From Nocardioides campestrisoli (lineage in GTDB: Bacteria > Actinomycetota > Actinomycetes > Propionibacteriales > Nocardioidaceae): 64,000 nucleotides of DNA. Under the pieces are notes generated by a model. The model was not told the origin of the DNA. It was given only the letters and a program-made list of their open reading frames with translations, and searched no databases. Location: assembly GCF_013624435.2 (NCBI RefSeq), contig NZ_CP061768.1:3872001-3936000 (forward strand). The letters are read 5' to 3'. Each line of letters opens with the position of its first letter. Within the stretch, counting starts at the first letter, position 1. Positions 1 through 8,054 of this stretch are shown piece after piece. Made by a program: the position numbers and the translations under genes.

Positions 1-70
1 GGACGCCGCCACCCACCCCGACCTGGTGGCCGAGGTGACCCGGATCCGCGAGCTGGGCTTCCTCGCCTGA
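1..70 (+). CDS. 3' end of an unidentified gene
   Basis: Only the last 22 codons are inside the window, ending in a TGA at 68-70. The tail contains TRIRELGFLA and has no recognisable motif. Codon use is the same G/C-third style as the neighbours, so it is probably the end of a real gene. It converges on the VWA gene, whose stop lies 31 nt away. The product cannot be identified from this fragment. Confidence 0.5.
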   Translation, partial: DAATHPDLVAEVTRIRELGFLA

Positions 71-101
71 CCCGCCGACCGCGCCGGCGCGCGGGCGGCG
101 C

Positions 102-1565
102 TCAGACCAGGTCGTGCACGAACTGCTCGAGCTGGACCAGGTTGCGGCACTCCACCATCGGCACGATCGACCCGTAGACCGGGGCGGCCGAGTCGCCGGC
201 GCCCCACTGGCGGGGGTGCTCGGGGTTGAGCCACCAGGCGTTGCGGCAGGCGGCCACCAGCTCGCGCAGGTGACCCTCGCCCAGGTCGCTGTAGTTGGAC
301 CGGGCGTCGCCGAGCACGAGCAGCGAGGCCTTGGGTCCCAGCGCGTCGGCGTGCCGCTGCGCGAACAGCGAGAAGGCCTGCCCGTAGTTGGTCCGGCCGA
401 ACCTCGCGGCGTGCTGGGCGCGCGCCGCGACCTGCGCCATCACCTCCCCCGGGTCTGCGCCGGGGTTGAAGACGTCGGTCACCTCGTGCACCTCGTCGAC
501 GAAGGTGAAGGCGCGCACCTTGGAGAACTGCTCGCGCAGGGCGAAGACGAGCATCAGCGTGAACTGCGCGAAGCTGGCCACCGAGCCGCTCACGTCGCAG
601 AGCACGACCAGCTCCGTGCGGTGCGGTCGCTTGGGCCGGTGGTGCGTGGTGAGCGGCACCCCGCCGGTCGAGATCGAGGCGCGGACGGTCCGCCGGAAGT
701 CCAGCGGACCGCGGCGCCGGGCGTGCTGCTCCTTGGTCAGCCGGCTGGCGAGCCGACGCGAGAGCGGGTAGAGCTGGCGCCGCATCTCCTCCAGGTCGGC
801 CTTGCGGGCGCTGGTGAAGTCGAGCCGGTCGATGGTGGGCCGCAGGGTGATCCGGGCGATCTCGCCCGGCGGGCGGTCGACGGCGATCCGGCGCCGGGCG
901 TCGGCCTCCACCAGAGCGGAGAACTCCGCGATCCGCCGCGCCGCGCCGGCGCGGGCCTCCTCGTCGGTGCGCCCCCGGGCGCGCAGGGCCGCCTCCAGCT
1001 GCTCGGCGAGCTCGCCGGGCGCCACCCGGCGCAGGGTGTTGTACGCCGACCAGCCCGAGCGCCCGGGGGCCCGCCCCGGCATCTGGCCGAATCGGCCGAC
1101 CGCCTCGGTGGCCAGCTGCTGCAGCGACTCGGCCTGCCCGTCCTGCTGCCCCGGCTCCCCCGGCTCACCGGGCTTCCCCGGGCGCTCCTCGGGCTGCTCG
1201 GACGGCGGCAGGAGGGCCTCCGCCAGCCGCTCGCGCAGGTCCTCGAGCGCGGTGGCCGAGTCCCGGATGCCGTGCTCGTCGGCCAGCTCCTCGGTGGCGA
1301 CGCCCTCGCCCAGCAGCCGGGGGAAGAAGAGGTCGAAGGTGGCGTCGAAGGTGGGCCGCTGGAGCTGGCGCTTGACCAGCGTGGCGGCGTACGCCGTGCG
1401 CACCGTCTCCCGGTCGTCCCAGCTCAGGGCCGAGACCGCGTCGATCGCGTCCAGGCCCTCCGACAGCGAGACCGGCATGCCGGCTGCCCGCAGCGCGTCC
1501 AGGAAGGCGACGTGGCGGTCGAGCAGCCCCGACGTGGTGGGTGCGCCGGGCTCAGCGGCGGCCAC
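102..1565 (-). CDS. VWA domain-containing CoxE-like protein
   Basis: This 487-residue protein has a C-terminal von Willebrand A domain whose MIDAS motif DVSGS lies near residue 322. The N-terminal half is helical and charged, with a Gly/Pro/Glu-rich linker at about 120-150. This is the layout of CoxE-like VWA proteins that pair with MoxR AAA+ ATPases, known in the family as chaperone pairs that remodel or metallate partner enzymes. The start is a GTG with AGGAGGAG just upstream. It lies 61 nt downstream of the MoxR gene on the same strand, so the two probably form one transcript. The client protein is not evident in this window. Confidence 0.85.
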   Translation of the reverse strand: MAAAEPGAPTTSGLLDRHVAFLDALRAAGMPVSLSEGLDAIDAVSALSWDDRETVRTAYAATLVKRQLQRPTFDATFDLFFPRLLGEGVATEELADEHGIRDSATALEDLRERLAEALLPPSEQPEERPGKPGEPGEPGQQDGQAESLQQLATEAVGRFGQMPGRAPGRSGWSAYNTLRRVAPGELAEQLEAALRARGRTDEEARAGAARRIAEFSALVEADARRRIAVDRPPGEIARITLRPTIDRLDFTSARKADLEEMRRQLYPLSRRLASRLTKEQHARRRGPLDFRRTVRASISTGGVPLTTHHRPKRPHRTELVVLCDVSGSVASFAQFTLMLVFALREQFSKVRAFTFVDEVHEVTDVFNPGADPGEVMAQVAARAQHAARFGRTNYGQAFSLFAQRHADALGPKASLLVLGDARSNYSDLGEGHLRELVAACRNAWWLNPEHPRQWGAGDSAAPVYGSIVPMVECRNLVQLEQFVHDLV

Positions 1566-1626
1566 GGCCGCTCCTCCTGGTCCTGCGCCGGGTCCTGCAC
1601 CGGGTCCTGGGTGGCGTCACCCGCGC

Positions 1627-2496
1627 TCACCTGCGCAGCTTGAGCTCGCGCACGGCGCGCTCCTGGTCGGAGCGGTGCTTGAGCACCGCCCCCAGGGTGG
1701 CGTCGACCGTGGCCTCGTCCAGGTCGCCGATCTCCAGCGCCACCAGGGTGCGGGCCCAGTCGATCGACTCGGCGATGGACGGCGCCTTCTTCAGGTCCAG
1801 GTCGCGCAGCCGGACCACGGTGTCGACGAGCTGGCGGGCGACCTTCTCCGCCAGGTCCGGCACCCGGCTGCGCACGATCTCCAGCTCCCGCTCCAGGTCG
1901 GGGTAGTCGAGGTGGAGGTAGAGGCAGCGCCGCTTGACCGCCTCGGAGAGCTCGCGGGTCGCGTTCGAGGTCAGGACCACGAAGGGCCGGCGGGTCGCGA
2001 CGACGGTGCCGAGCTCGGGGATGGTCACCTGGAAGTCCGAGAGCACCTCCAGGAGCAGGCCCTCGACCTCGACGTCGGTCTTGTCCACCTCGTCGATCAG
2101 CAGGACGGTGGGCTCCTCGCGCCGGATCGCGGTGAGCAGCGGGCGGGTCAGCAGGAACTCGTCGGTGAAGATGTCGTCGTGCGTCTGCTCCCACCCCTGG
2201 GCCGCGGTGTCGGTGGCCTGGATCCGGAGCAGCTGCTTCTTGTAGTTCCACTCGTAGAGCGCGCGGGCCTCGTCCAGCCCCTCGTAGCACTGGAGCCGCA
2301 CCAGCTCGGCGCCGCACGCCGTCGCGACCGCCTTGGCCAGCTCGGTCTTGCCCACGCCCGCCGGTCCCTCCAGCAGCAACGGCTTCTCCAGGGCGCCGGT
2401 CAGGAAGGTGGTGGTGCCGGTCGGCTGGTCGGCCAGGTAGCCGACCTCACCGAGGCGTCGTACGGCGTCGGCCGGGGAGGCGAACCAGGAGCTCAT
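1627..2496 (-). CDS. MoxR-family AAA+ ATPase
   Basis: This 289-residue AAA+ ATPase has Walker A GPAGVGKT at residues 44-51 and Walker B LLIDEVDK near 130. The sensor-region sequence VVLTSNATRELSEAVKRR is typical of the MoxR group. I chose the ATG at 2496 because the protein then begins MSSWFASPADAV and needs no upstream extension; an in-frame start at 2559 would add 21 unconserved-looking residues. It is upstream of the VWA gene on the same strand, the usual MoxR/VWA arrangement in which the ATPase works on a substrate recruited by the VWA partner. Confidence 0.88.
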   Translation of the reverse strand: MSSWFASPADAVRRLGEVGYLADQPTGTTTFLTGALEKPLLLEGPAGVGKTELAKAVATACGAELVRLQCYEGLDEARALYEWNYKKQLLRIQATDTAAQGWEQTHDDIFTDEFLLTRPLLTAIRREEPTVLLIDEVDKTDVEVEGLLLEVLSDFQVTIPELGTVVATRRPFVVLTSNATRELSEAVKRRCLYLHLDYPDLERELEIVRSRVPDLAEKVARQLVDTVVRLRDLDLKKAPSIAESIDWARTLVALEIGDLDEATVDATLGAVLKHRSDQERAVRELKLRR

Positions 2497-2629
2497 GGGG
2501 GCGACTCTAGGCCGGGACCCGCGGGAGAGCTCACCACCCGGGCGGCACACCGGAGGCACGGGGGCACACCGGCGCCGGACGACGACGCCCGAGGGTTAGG
2601 CTCGGACCAGCCGACCCCTAGGGAGACCC

Positions 2630-2920
2630 ATGAGCACTGAAGAGGACGCAACCCTCAGCGTCGCCGCGCAGCTGATCGCCGACGAGGAGACCGTGCACGA
2701 CGCCACCGTGAGCGGCACCCGGTCGGGCATCCACCTGGAGCTGGTGGACCTGTCCACGACGCCGCCGGCCGACGACGACTGGGACCTGGACCCGACCGCG
2801 GACCTGGGCCTGAAGATCATGATCGGGGGCATCGACCCCGAGGTGGCCGGACAGCTGCTGCGGATCGCTGCCGACTTCCTCGACGAGGCGACCATCGAGG
2901 ACGACGAGGACGAGGACTGA
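2630..2920 (+). CDS. small acidic hypothetical protein
   Basis: This 96-residue protein is strongly acidic, with DDD and DEDED runs and a C-terminal EDDEDED tail. It has no signal peptide or membrane segment. The ATG follows GGGAGACCC. It diverges from the MoxR gene and is followed by a strong hairpin at 2959-2989, so it looks like a monocistronic transcript. I recognise no domain. The mixed helix/strand middle (IMIGGIDPEVAGQLLRIAADFL) suggests a small folded cytoplasmic protein rather than pure disorder. Confidence 0.7.
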   Translation: MSTEEDATLSVAAQLIADEETVHDATVSGTRSGIHLELVDLSTTPPADDDWDLDPTADLGLKIMIGGIDPEVAGQLLRIAADFLDEATIEDDEDED

Positions 2921-2958
2921 GTCCTCCCGGACGGCTGATGCCGACCGATGCACCGCGC

Positions 2959-2989
2959 CGAGGGCGTCCGCGAGCCGCGGGCGCCCTCG
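2959..2989 (+). terminator. hairpin terminator after the acidic small protein
   Basis: An 8-bp stem CGAGGGCG/CGCCCTCG is extended by CCGCG/CGCGG around an AGC loop, 38 nt after the stop at 2920. There is no U-run, as is common for actinobacterial terminators. It may also protect the tRNA-Ser gene that faces it. Confidence 0.6.
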
Positions 2990-3024
2990 CGCCGTTCCTG
3001 CTGCCTGTTCCAGGCGGTCCCGCG

Positions 3025-3112
3025 TGGCAGAGGGGGCGGGATTCGAACCCGCGGTAGGTCTCCCTACGACCGCTTTCAAGGCGGTTCCGATCGGCCACTC
3101 CGGCACCCCTCC
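3025..3112 (-). tRNA. tRNA-Ser (anticodon UGA)
   Basis: On the minus strand a full cloverleaf can be drawn. The acceptor is GGAGGGG, closing with one G-U pair. The anticodon loop is CTTGAAA, giving anticodon TGA. There is a long variable arm and a T-arm GGGTTCGAATCCC, and the 3' CCA is encoded. Its length of 88 nt with CCA and its long variable arm fit a class II serine tRNA. Confidence 0.95.
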
Positions 3113-3149
3113 ACGCGCGGCCAGCCGCGCGTGCGAGCAGTCTAGGAGA

Positions 3150-3578
3150 TCACTCGGGCCGGGCGGCCTCTCCCCGGTCCTCGGGCCCGCAGGCCTTGCC
3201 CCGGACGAGGTGCTCGCGGATCTCGGCCACCAGCCGGCGCATCTCGTAGCCCGCCCGGTCGACGTCGGGGTCGCCCATCATCCGGAACCGCAGCTCGCTC
3301 ATCCGGCCGAGCAGCCGGTTCCGCTCCCGCAGGGACCGGGAGTCGCGGGCCGAGGTCCAGTCGGCCGGCTGGTCCGACTCCTGGACGAGCAGCTCGCGGA
3401 CCGTCACCATCCGCTGGAGCACCGCCCAGCGCCAGACCTCGAGCGGGGTGCTGGCGCGTCGGGAGGTCAGGGCGTGCTCGAGGCGGCGCAGATGCACCTC
3501 TCCCGGGACGGCTCCGACCTCTGACGTGGCTCCCTCGTCGGACACGGAGCCCGGCGGGTCGCCGGCTGCGGTGCTCAC
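3150..3578 (-). CDS. hypothetical protein
   Basis: This 142-residue, mostly helical, charged protein is rich in Arg and Glu with no signal peptide. I chose the GTG at 3578 because GGGAGGAG sits 8 nt upstream; an ATG six codons earlier overlaps that ribosome-binding site. The centre (LEVWRWAVLQRMVTVRELLVQESDQ) and the Arg-rich RERNRLLGRM segment suggest helical bundles. I do not recognise the family. It lies between tRNA-Ser and the divergent membrane protein gene. Confidence 0.65.
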   Translation of the reverse strand: MSTAAGDPPGSVSDEGATSEVGAVPGEVHLRRLEHALTSRRASTPLEVWRWAVLQRMVTVRELLVQESDQPADWTSARDSRSLRERNRLLGRMSELRFRMMGDPDVDRAGYEMRRLVAEIREHLVRGKACGPEDRGEAARPE

Positions 3579-3690
3579 GGAGCGCTCCTCCCCCATGGAA
3601 CGTGACCTGAGCGACCAGTGTGACTGGGCTCACCTGGCCTGGGCAAGGCCCGGGTCGTAGTCACTTCGGGTCATCTTGTTCAATCGTCAT

Positions 3691-4143
3691 GTGGCCTCCG
3701 ACTACCGCTTCTCCCCCGCTCTCACCGCCCGCATGCTCGGCGTCGCCCTCATCGCCTCGGCGGTGCTGATCGCGCTCGCGACCGTCGGCGTGGCCGTGCT
3801 GAGCCTGCACACGATGGTCCTGCTCGTCCCGGTCCTGCTGGTGCTGGTCGCCCTGGTCACGCTGATGGCGTGGAGCAACGGCTGGGTGGTGCGGCTGCGC
3901 GACGAGGGCTACGAGGTACGCCGGGTCCGCGGCGCCGGCGTGTCCGGCGCCCGGTGGCGGGACGTGGAGGACGTGGTGACCACCCACCGCCACGGGTCGC
4001 CGTGCGTGGTGATCCGCCTCCGCGACGGGCGCACCACCACGATCCCGGCCGACGTGCTCAACGCCGACAAGGACGCCTTCGCCCGCGACGTGGTGGAGCA
4101 CCTCCAGCGCGGGCACGGCGTCGGCGCACCCGGCGGGTCCTGA
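3691..4143 (+). CDS. small membrane protein with PH-like tail
   Basis: This roughly 150-residue protein has two adjacent hydrophobic segments at about residues 13-35 and 38-60, followed by a soluble domain. The soluble part (NGWVVRLRDEGYEVRRVRGAG...WRDVEDVVTTHRHGSPCVVIRLRDGRTTTIPADVLNAD) reads like a bacterial PH-like domain of the two-TM type. No Shine-Dalgarno sequence is visible. I chose GTG 3691, with an in-frame TTG at 3676 as the alternative. The function is unknown; PH-like domains of this kind are generally membrane-associated. Confidence 0.65.
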   Translation: MASDYRFSPALTARMLGVALIASAVLIALATVGVAVLSLHTMVLLVPVLLVLVALVTLMAWSNGWVVRLRDEGYEVRRVRGAGVSGARWRDVEDVVTTHRHGSPCVVIRLRDGRTTTIPADVLNADKDAFARDVVEHLQRGHGVGAPGGS

Positions 4144-4235
4144 CCGGCCGCGGGTGCCCGGACGGGCGCGACGTGCCGACCCGTGGGGCTGATTCGGCAC
4201 ACGGCGGCGGGCCTAGTAGCCTGTCCTCGCTGCAA

Positions 4236-4329
4236 GGAGGCGTCGCCTAGTCCGGTCTATGGCGCCCGCCTGCTAAGCGGGTTTGGGGCTACAACCCCAT
4301 CGAGGGTTCAAATCCCTCCGCCTCCGCCA
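4236..4329 (+). tRNA. tRNA-Ser (anticodon GCU)
   Basis: The acceptor GGAGGCG pairs with the 3' end CGCCTCC, followed by G and an encoded CCA. The anticodon loop CTGCTAA gives GCT. The long variable arm and the T-arm GGGTTCAAATCCC complete a class II serine tRNA of 94 nt with CCA. Confidence 0.95.
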
Positions 4330-4584
4330 GCGTGTTCGGGCCTCGTGCGATGCGCACGGGGCCCGAACCCATTTCCGTACCGTTTCCGGGTAACCGTCAC
4401 GGCCCCGCTCGACCGTCCGGAGCCCGCTCGGGACCCGCCCGGGGCGCCTCGCGTCAACCCCGGAGCCGATTGCAGGTCACTGCAGTGCACAAAGATGCAC
4501 GGCACATCGACTGACGAATGTTCGGACGGACGCGCAGAATCTTCCTGAGAGGGTCCCCATGACCCCGACCCGGAAGGTGTGACC

Positions 4585-4707
4585 ATGCAGAAGAAGATGC
4601 TCCGACTGACCGCCATCGCCCTCGTTGCCGGCTTCCTCGGCCTCGGCGCGACCGCCGCCCCCGCGCAGGCCCGCGACACCAGCTGGGGCTACTCCATCGG
4701 CCGCTGA
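4585..4707 (+). CDS. short exported peptide precursor
   Basis: This 40-codon gene was found by eye. GGAAGG lies 6-11 nt before the ATG. Residues 1-29 form a textbook Sec signal: MQKKMLR, a hydrophobic stretch (IALVAGFLGLGATA), then an AxA cleavage site APAQA. Only about 11 residues, RDTSWGYSIGR, would remain after cleavage, so the mature product is a short peptide with no Cys. A 7-codon ORF (ATG 4559 to TGA 4582) ends just before the start and could be a leader. The gene is convergent with the LuxR-type regulator at 4823-5824 and shares its bidirectional terminator. The pairing suggests a signal and its receptor, but I cannot name the family. Confidence 0.7.
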   Translation: MQKKMLRLTAIALVAGFLGLGATAAPAQARDTSWGYSIGR

Positions 4708-4790
4708 CACCACCCCACCGACTGCGGGGCCGGGATGCTCGGGTCCCCCCGCCGAGCCCCGGTGAAAGCCACTCGGCTGGTCCCGCACCA

Positions 4791-4829
4791 CGGATGAAGG
4801 CAGCGACCTCTGGTCGCTGCCTTCATCCG
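4791..4829. terminator. bidirectional terminator between peptide and LuxR gene
   Basis: A perfect 18-bp stem (CGGATGAAGGCAGCGACC and its complement) closes on a 3-nt loop. It lies 83 nt after the peptide stop and overlaps the stop codon of the regulator (4823-4825). It serves both convergent genes. Confidence 0.85.
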
Positions 4830-5824
4830 TTCTCGGGGTCGACCGGGTCCTCGTGGCCGGAGACGCCGAGCCGGCCCATCGCGTAGCCCAGCTGGAACCG
4901 GGTCTGGGCGTCGTACTCCTGCTTGAGGTCCGCCACGTAGCCGGCGTAGGTGCGCGGGCTGACGCCGAGCCGCTTGGCGCTCGCCGGGTCGGCGTACCCG
5001 GCGATCAGCATCCTGATGGTCATCGCCCGCTGCTCCGCGGCGACGTCCCTGCTCATCGAGGTCTCGCGCTGGGTGAACGGGCGGGCCCGCTCCCAGGTGC
5101 GCTCGAACATGTCGACCAGATAGGCCACCAGGGACGGCTCGCGGATGGCCAGCGCCACCGCCAGGCCCTCGTGGCCGGGGATCACCGCAAGCCGCCGGTC
5201 CACCACGATCAGCCGGTTGAAGAACTCGTCGAGGGTGCGCACCTCGGCGCCCCGCCGGGAGACGGCGGCGACGTACTTGTGGGTGGCGGAGTGCCGCCTG
5301 GCCGAGTGCTGGTAGAGCGTGCGCATCCGCACGCCGCGGTCCAGGGCGTCGGTGTCGCGCTGCGTGGCCGCGGCCAGCGTCGGGGCGTTCCGCCCGAACT
5401 GCGGCTGGGCGGTGAGCAGCTCGAACTCGGCGTCGGCGACGACCGAGGCGATGAAGGGGTTGATCGCCTCTCCGCGCACCTCGGTGAAGAGGCCGCGCGC
5501 CGATCCCGGAGCGTTGCGCCACAGGTGCCCCAGCGCGTTGAAGGCCTGCGCCCACCGCGCCGACTCCGAGATCAGCTCGGCGCCCTCCTGGCCCATCGGG
5601 GCCACCACGGTCGAGGAGACCGTCGACGGGTCGACCGGCACCCACCGTCCCTCGTCGTTGACCACCAGCCCGATCCGGCGGAGCAGGTCGAGGGCGGCCT
5701 TGCCCTCCTCGCCCGCGACCAGCTGGTCGGAGGCGGCGATCCCGCCGCGGGAGACGATGGCGTCGTAGAGGTCGGTGGCGATCCGCTCGAAGAGCTCACG
5801 GTCCTCGGGTCCGAACTGCGACAC
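4823..5824 (-). CDS. LuxR-type HTH transcriptional regulator
   Basis: This 333-residue protein has a C-terminal LuxR/GerE-like helix-turn-helix at about 268-325 (MLIAGYADPASAKRLGVSPRTY followed by a recognition-helix-like stretch). The N-terminal region at 5-70 resembles a winged-helix of the TrmB-like regulators (LYDAIVSRGGIAASDQL...LLRRIGLVVNDEGRWVPV). The middle 150 residues have no named domain and could bind a ligand. I chose GTG 5824 because AGGGAGGAG is 7 nt upstream. There is no receiver domain and no linked histidine kinase, so any signal is sensed directly. The nearest small-molecule candidate is the convergent exported peptide. Confidence 0.8.
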   Translation of the reverse strand: MSQFGPEDRELFERIATDLYDAIVSRGGIAASDQLVAGEEGKAALDLLRRIGLVVNDEGRWVPVDPSTVSSTVVAPMGQEGAELISESARWAQAFNALGHLWRNAPGSARGLFTEVRGEAINPFIASVVADAEFELLTAQPQFGRNAPTLAAATQRDTDALDRGVRMRTLYQHSARRHSATHKYVAAVSRRGAEVRTLDEFFNRLIVVDRRLAVIPGHEGLAVALAIREPSLVAYLVDMFERTWERARPFTQRETSMSRDVAAEQRAMTIRMLIAGYADPASAKRLGVSPRTYAGYVADLKQEYDAQTRFQLGYAMGRLGVSGHEDPVDPENG

Positions 5825-5939
5825 GACGCGCTCCTCCCTGCTCCGGCGCTCTGGGCGGAATCCTTGCACGGACCCGGTACGGCCGCCGCCCTCGACCCGC
5901 GCGGGTCAGGGGCGGCGGCGACGTCGCGGGCTGGGTGGC

Positions 5940-7817
5940 TCAGGCGTCCAGGCGGGCGCGCAGGGTGTCCAGCTCGGTCCACAGGACGGCGGGCAGGTCG
6001 TCGCCGAACTTCTCGAACCACTCCTGGATCTGCGGGATCTCCGCCTTCCACTCCTCCACGTCGACGGCCAGCGCGGCAGCCAGCTGGTCGTCGCTCAGGT
6101 CGAGGCCCTCGACGTCGAGCGAGCCCGGCGCCGGCACGTGGCCGATCGGCGTCTCCACCGCGGCGGCCTGGCCCTCGAGCCGGTCGATGACCCACTTGAG
6201 CACGCGGCTGTTCTCGCCGAAGCCCGGCCACAGGAAGTCGCCGGACTCGGCGTCGCGGCGGAACCAGTTGACGTAGAAGATCCGGGGCAGCTTGGACTCG
6301 TCGTTCTCCTTGCCCATGGAGATCCAGTGGCCGAAGTAGTCCCCGGCGTTGTAGCCGATGAACGGCAGCATCGCCATCGGGTCGCGGCGCACCACGCCGA
6401 CCGCGCCGACCGCGGCCGCTGTGGTCTCCGAGGAGAGGGTGGCGCCCATGAACGTGCCGTGGGTCCAGTCACGGGCCTCGGTCACCAGCGGGATGGTGGT
6501 GCGGCGGCGGCCACCGAAGAGGATCGCGTCGATCGGCACGCCGCGGGGGTCGTCGTACTCGGCGGCGAGGATGTCGCACTGCTTGATCGGGGTGCAGTAG
6601 CGGCTGTTGGCGTGGCTGGAGAGCTCGCCGGTGGCGGCACCGATCTCCGGCGTCCACGGCTCGCCCTTCCAGGAGGTCGCCTTGGCCGGCGGGTTCTCCA
6701 GGCCCTCCCACCAGACGTCGCCGTCCTCGGTGAGCGCGACGTTGGTGAAGACCGAGCTGCCCTTGTTGATCGTCTTCATCGCGTTCGGGTTGGTGTGCTC
6801 GTTGGTGCCCGGGGCGACACCGAAGAAGCCGAACTCGGGGTTGACCGCCCACAGGCGACCGTCCTCGCCGATCCGCATCCAGGCGATGTCGTCGCCGATC
6901 GCCTCGACGTTCCAGCCGGGGATGGTGGGCTGGAGCATCGCCAGGTTGGTCTTGCCGCAGGCACTCGGGAAGGCGGCCGCGACGTACTTGGTCACCCCCG
7001 CGGGGCTGGTGAGCTTGAGGATGAGCATGTGCTCGGCCATCCAGCCCTCGTCGCGGGCCATCGCCGAGGCGATCCGCAGGGCGTAGCACTTCTTGCCCAG
7101 CAGCGCGTTGCCGCCGTACCCGGAGCCGAAGCTCCAGATCATCCGCTCCTCGGGGAACTGGACGATGTACTTGGTGTCGTTGCACGGCCACGCCACGTCC
7201 GCCTGGCCCTCGGCCAGCGGCATCCCGACCGAGTGCAGCGCCGGCACCCAGGCCACGTCCTCGCCTGCGGCCTGCAGCTCCTCCATCCGGCGCAGCACGT
7301 CGGTGCCCATCCGGGCCATCACGCGCATCGAGACGGTGACGTACGCGGAGTCGGTGACCTCCACGCCGAACATCGGCTTCTCGGCGTCCAGGTGACCCAT
7401 CACGAACGGGATGACGTACATCGTGCGGCCGGCCATGCAGCCGTCGTAGAGCCCGCGCATGAGCTCCTTCATCTGCTCGGGATCCATCCAGTTGTTGGTG
7501 GGTCCCGCGTCCCGCTCCTCGACGGAGCAGATGTAGGTGCGGTCCTCGACCCGGGCCACGTCGGTGGGGTCGGAGGCGGCGTGGAAGGAGTTCGGCTTCA
7601 GCTCCGGGTTGAGCCGGGTGAAGGTGCCCGTGCCCTCCAGGGCCCGGGTGAGCTGGTCCCACTCCTCGTCGGAGCCGGTGCACCAGTGGATGTCGGCCGG
7701 CTTGGTCAGGGCGGCGACCTCCTCGACCCAGGCCAGGATCCCCGGGTGGCTGGTGGGGGCGCCGGCCGAGCCGGCGGTCGTGGGCACAGACCCAGGAGTG
7801 TCGATCGTGGCAGTCAT
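5940..7817 (-). CDS. pckG: phosphoenolpyruvate carboxykinase (GTP)
   Basis: This 625-residue enzyme is full length for GTP-dependent PEPCK. It converts oxaloacetate + GTP to PEP, CO2 and GDP in gluconeogenesis. The P-loop FPSACGKTN at about 283 carries the family's hyper-reactive Cys. The metal/GTP region includes GDDIAWM, the SETTAAA segment and the GYNAGDYFGHW block. The ATG at 7817 begins MTATIDTPGSVPTT. Upstream lie two perfect 10-bp palindromes at 7929-7938 and 7953-7962, and a CTGACA-17-TAGGAG promoter-like pair in the minus direction. A divergent paralogue sits directly upstream on the same strand. Confidence 0.95.
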   Translation of the reverse strand: MTATIDTPGSVPTTAGSAGAPTSHPGILAWVEEVAALTKPADIHWCTGSDEEWDQLTRALEGTGTFTRLNPELKPNSFHAASDPTDVARVEDRTYICSVEERDAGPTNNWMDPEQMKELMRGLYDGCMAGRTMYVIPFVMGHLDAEKPMFGVEVTDSAYVTVSMRVMARMGTDVLRRMEELQAAGEDVAWVPALHSVGMPLAEGQADVAWPCNDTKYIVQFPEERMIWSFGSGYGGNALLGKKCYALRIASAMARDEGWMAEHMLILKLTSPAGVTKYVAAAFPSACGKTNLAMLQPTIPGWNVEAIGDDIAWMRIGEDGRLWAVNPEFGFFGVAPGTNEHTNPNAMKTINKGSSVFTNVALTEDGDVWWEGLENPPAKATSWKGEPWTPEIGAATGELSSHANSRYCTPIKQCDILAAEYDDPRGVPIDAILFGGRRRTTIPLVTEARDWTHGTFMGATLSSETTAAAVGAVGVVRRDPMAMLPFIGYNAGDYFGHWISMGKENDESKLPRIFYVNWFRRDAESGDFLWPGFGENSRVLKWVIDRLEGQAAAVETPIGHVPAPGSLDVEGLDLSDDQLAAALAVDVEEWKAEIPQIQEWFEKFGDDLPAVLWTELDTLRARLDA

Positions 7818-7928
7818 GCTGTCCCTCTCGCGTGCGAGCAGATGTCGGTCGGGCTTCTGAGCGCCCGGCAGCGTTGCCCGGCGGATGGGTGCCCAGAGGC
7901 TAGATGCTCGCGGGGTGAGGCTCCTATT

Positions 7929-7962
7929 GGATCGATCCACCCCTGTCAGCAGTTTGCGCAAA
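7929..7962 (-). promoter_or_regulatory. paired palindromes upstream of pckG
   Basis: Two perfect 10-bp palindromes, GGATCGATCC (7929-7938) and TTTGCGCAAA (7953-7962), lie 112-145 nt upstream of the pckG start in an otherwise unstructured 237-nt gap. On the minus strand CTGACA (just after the second palindrome) and TAGGAG are spaced 17 nt apart and could be a promoter. Regulation of PEPCK by carbon source is common, but the protein binding here is unknown. Confidence 0.4.
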
Positions 7963-8054
7963 TGGGATGGTCCCCCGCCTCCACGACCAGCCACCCGGAG
8001 GTGGTCGGTCGGGAGACGGGGGACCGTCAGCGTGCGGTGGGGCTCAGCCCACGC

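Noticed and set aside
3025..4329. Genomic island inserted at a tRNA-Ser gene
   Set aside because: Neither tRNA has a nearby integrase or a duplicated 3' end.
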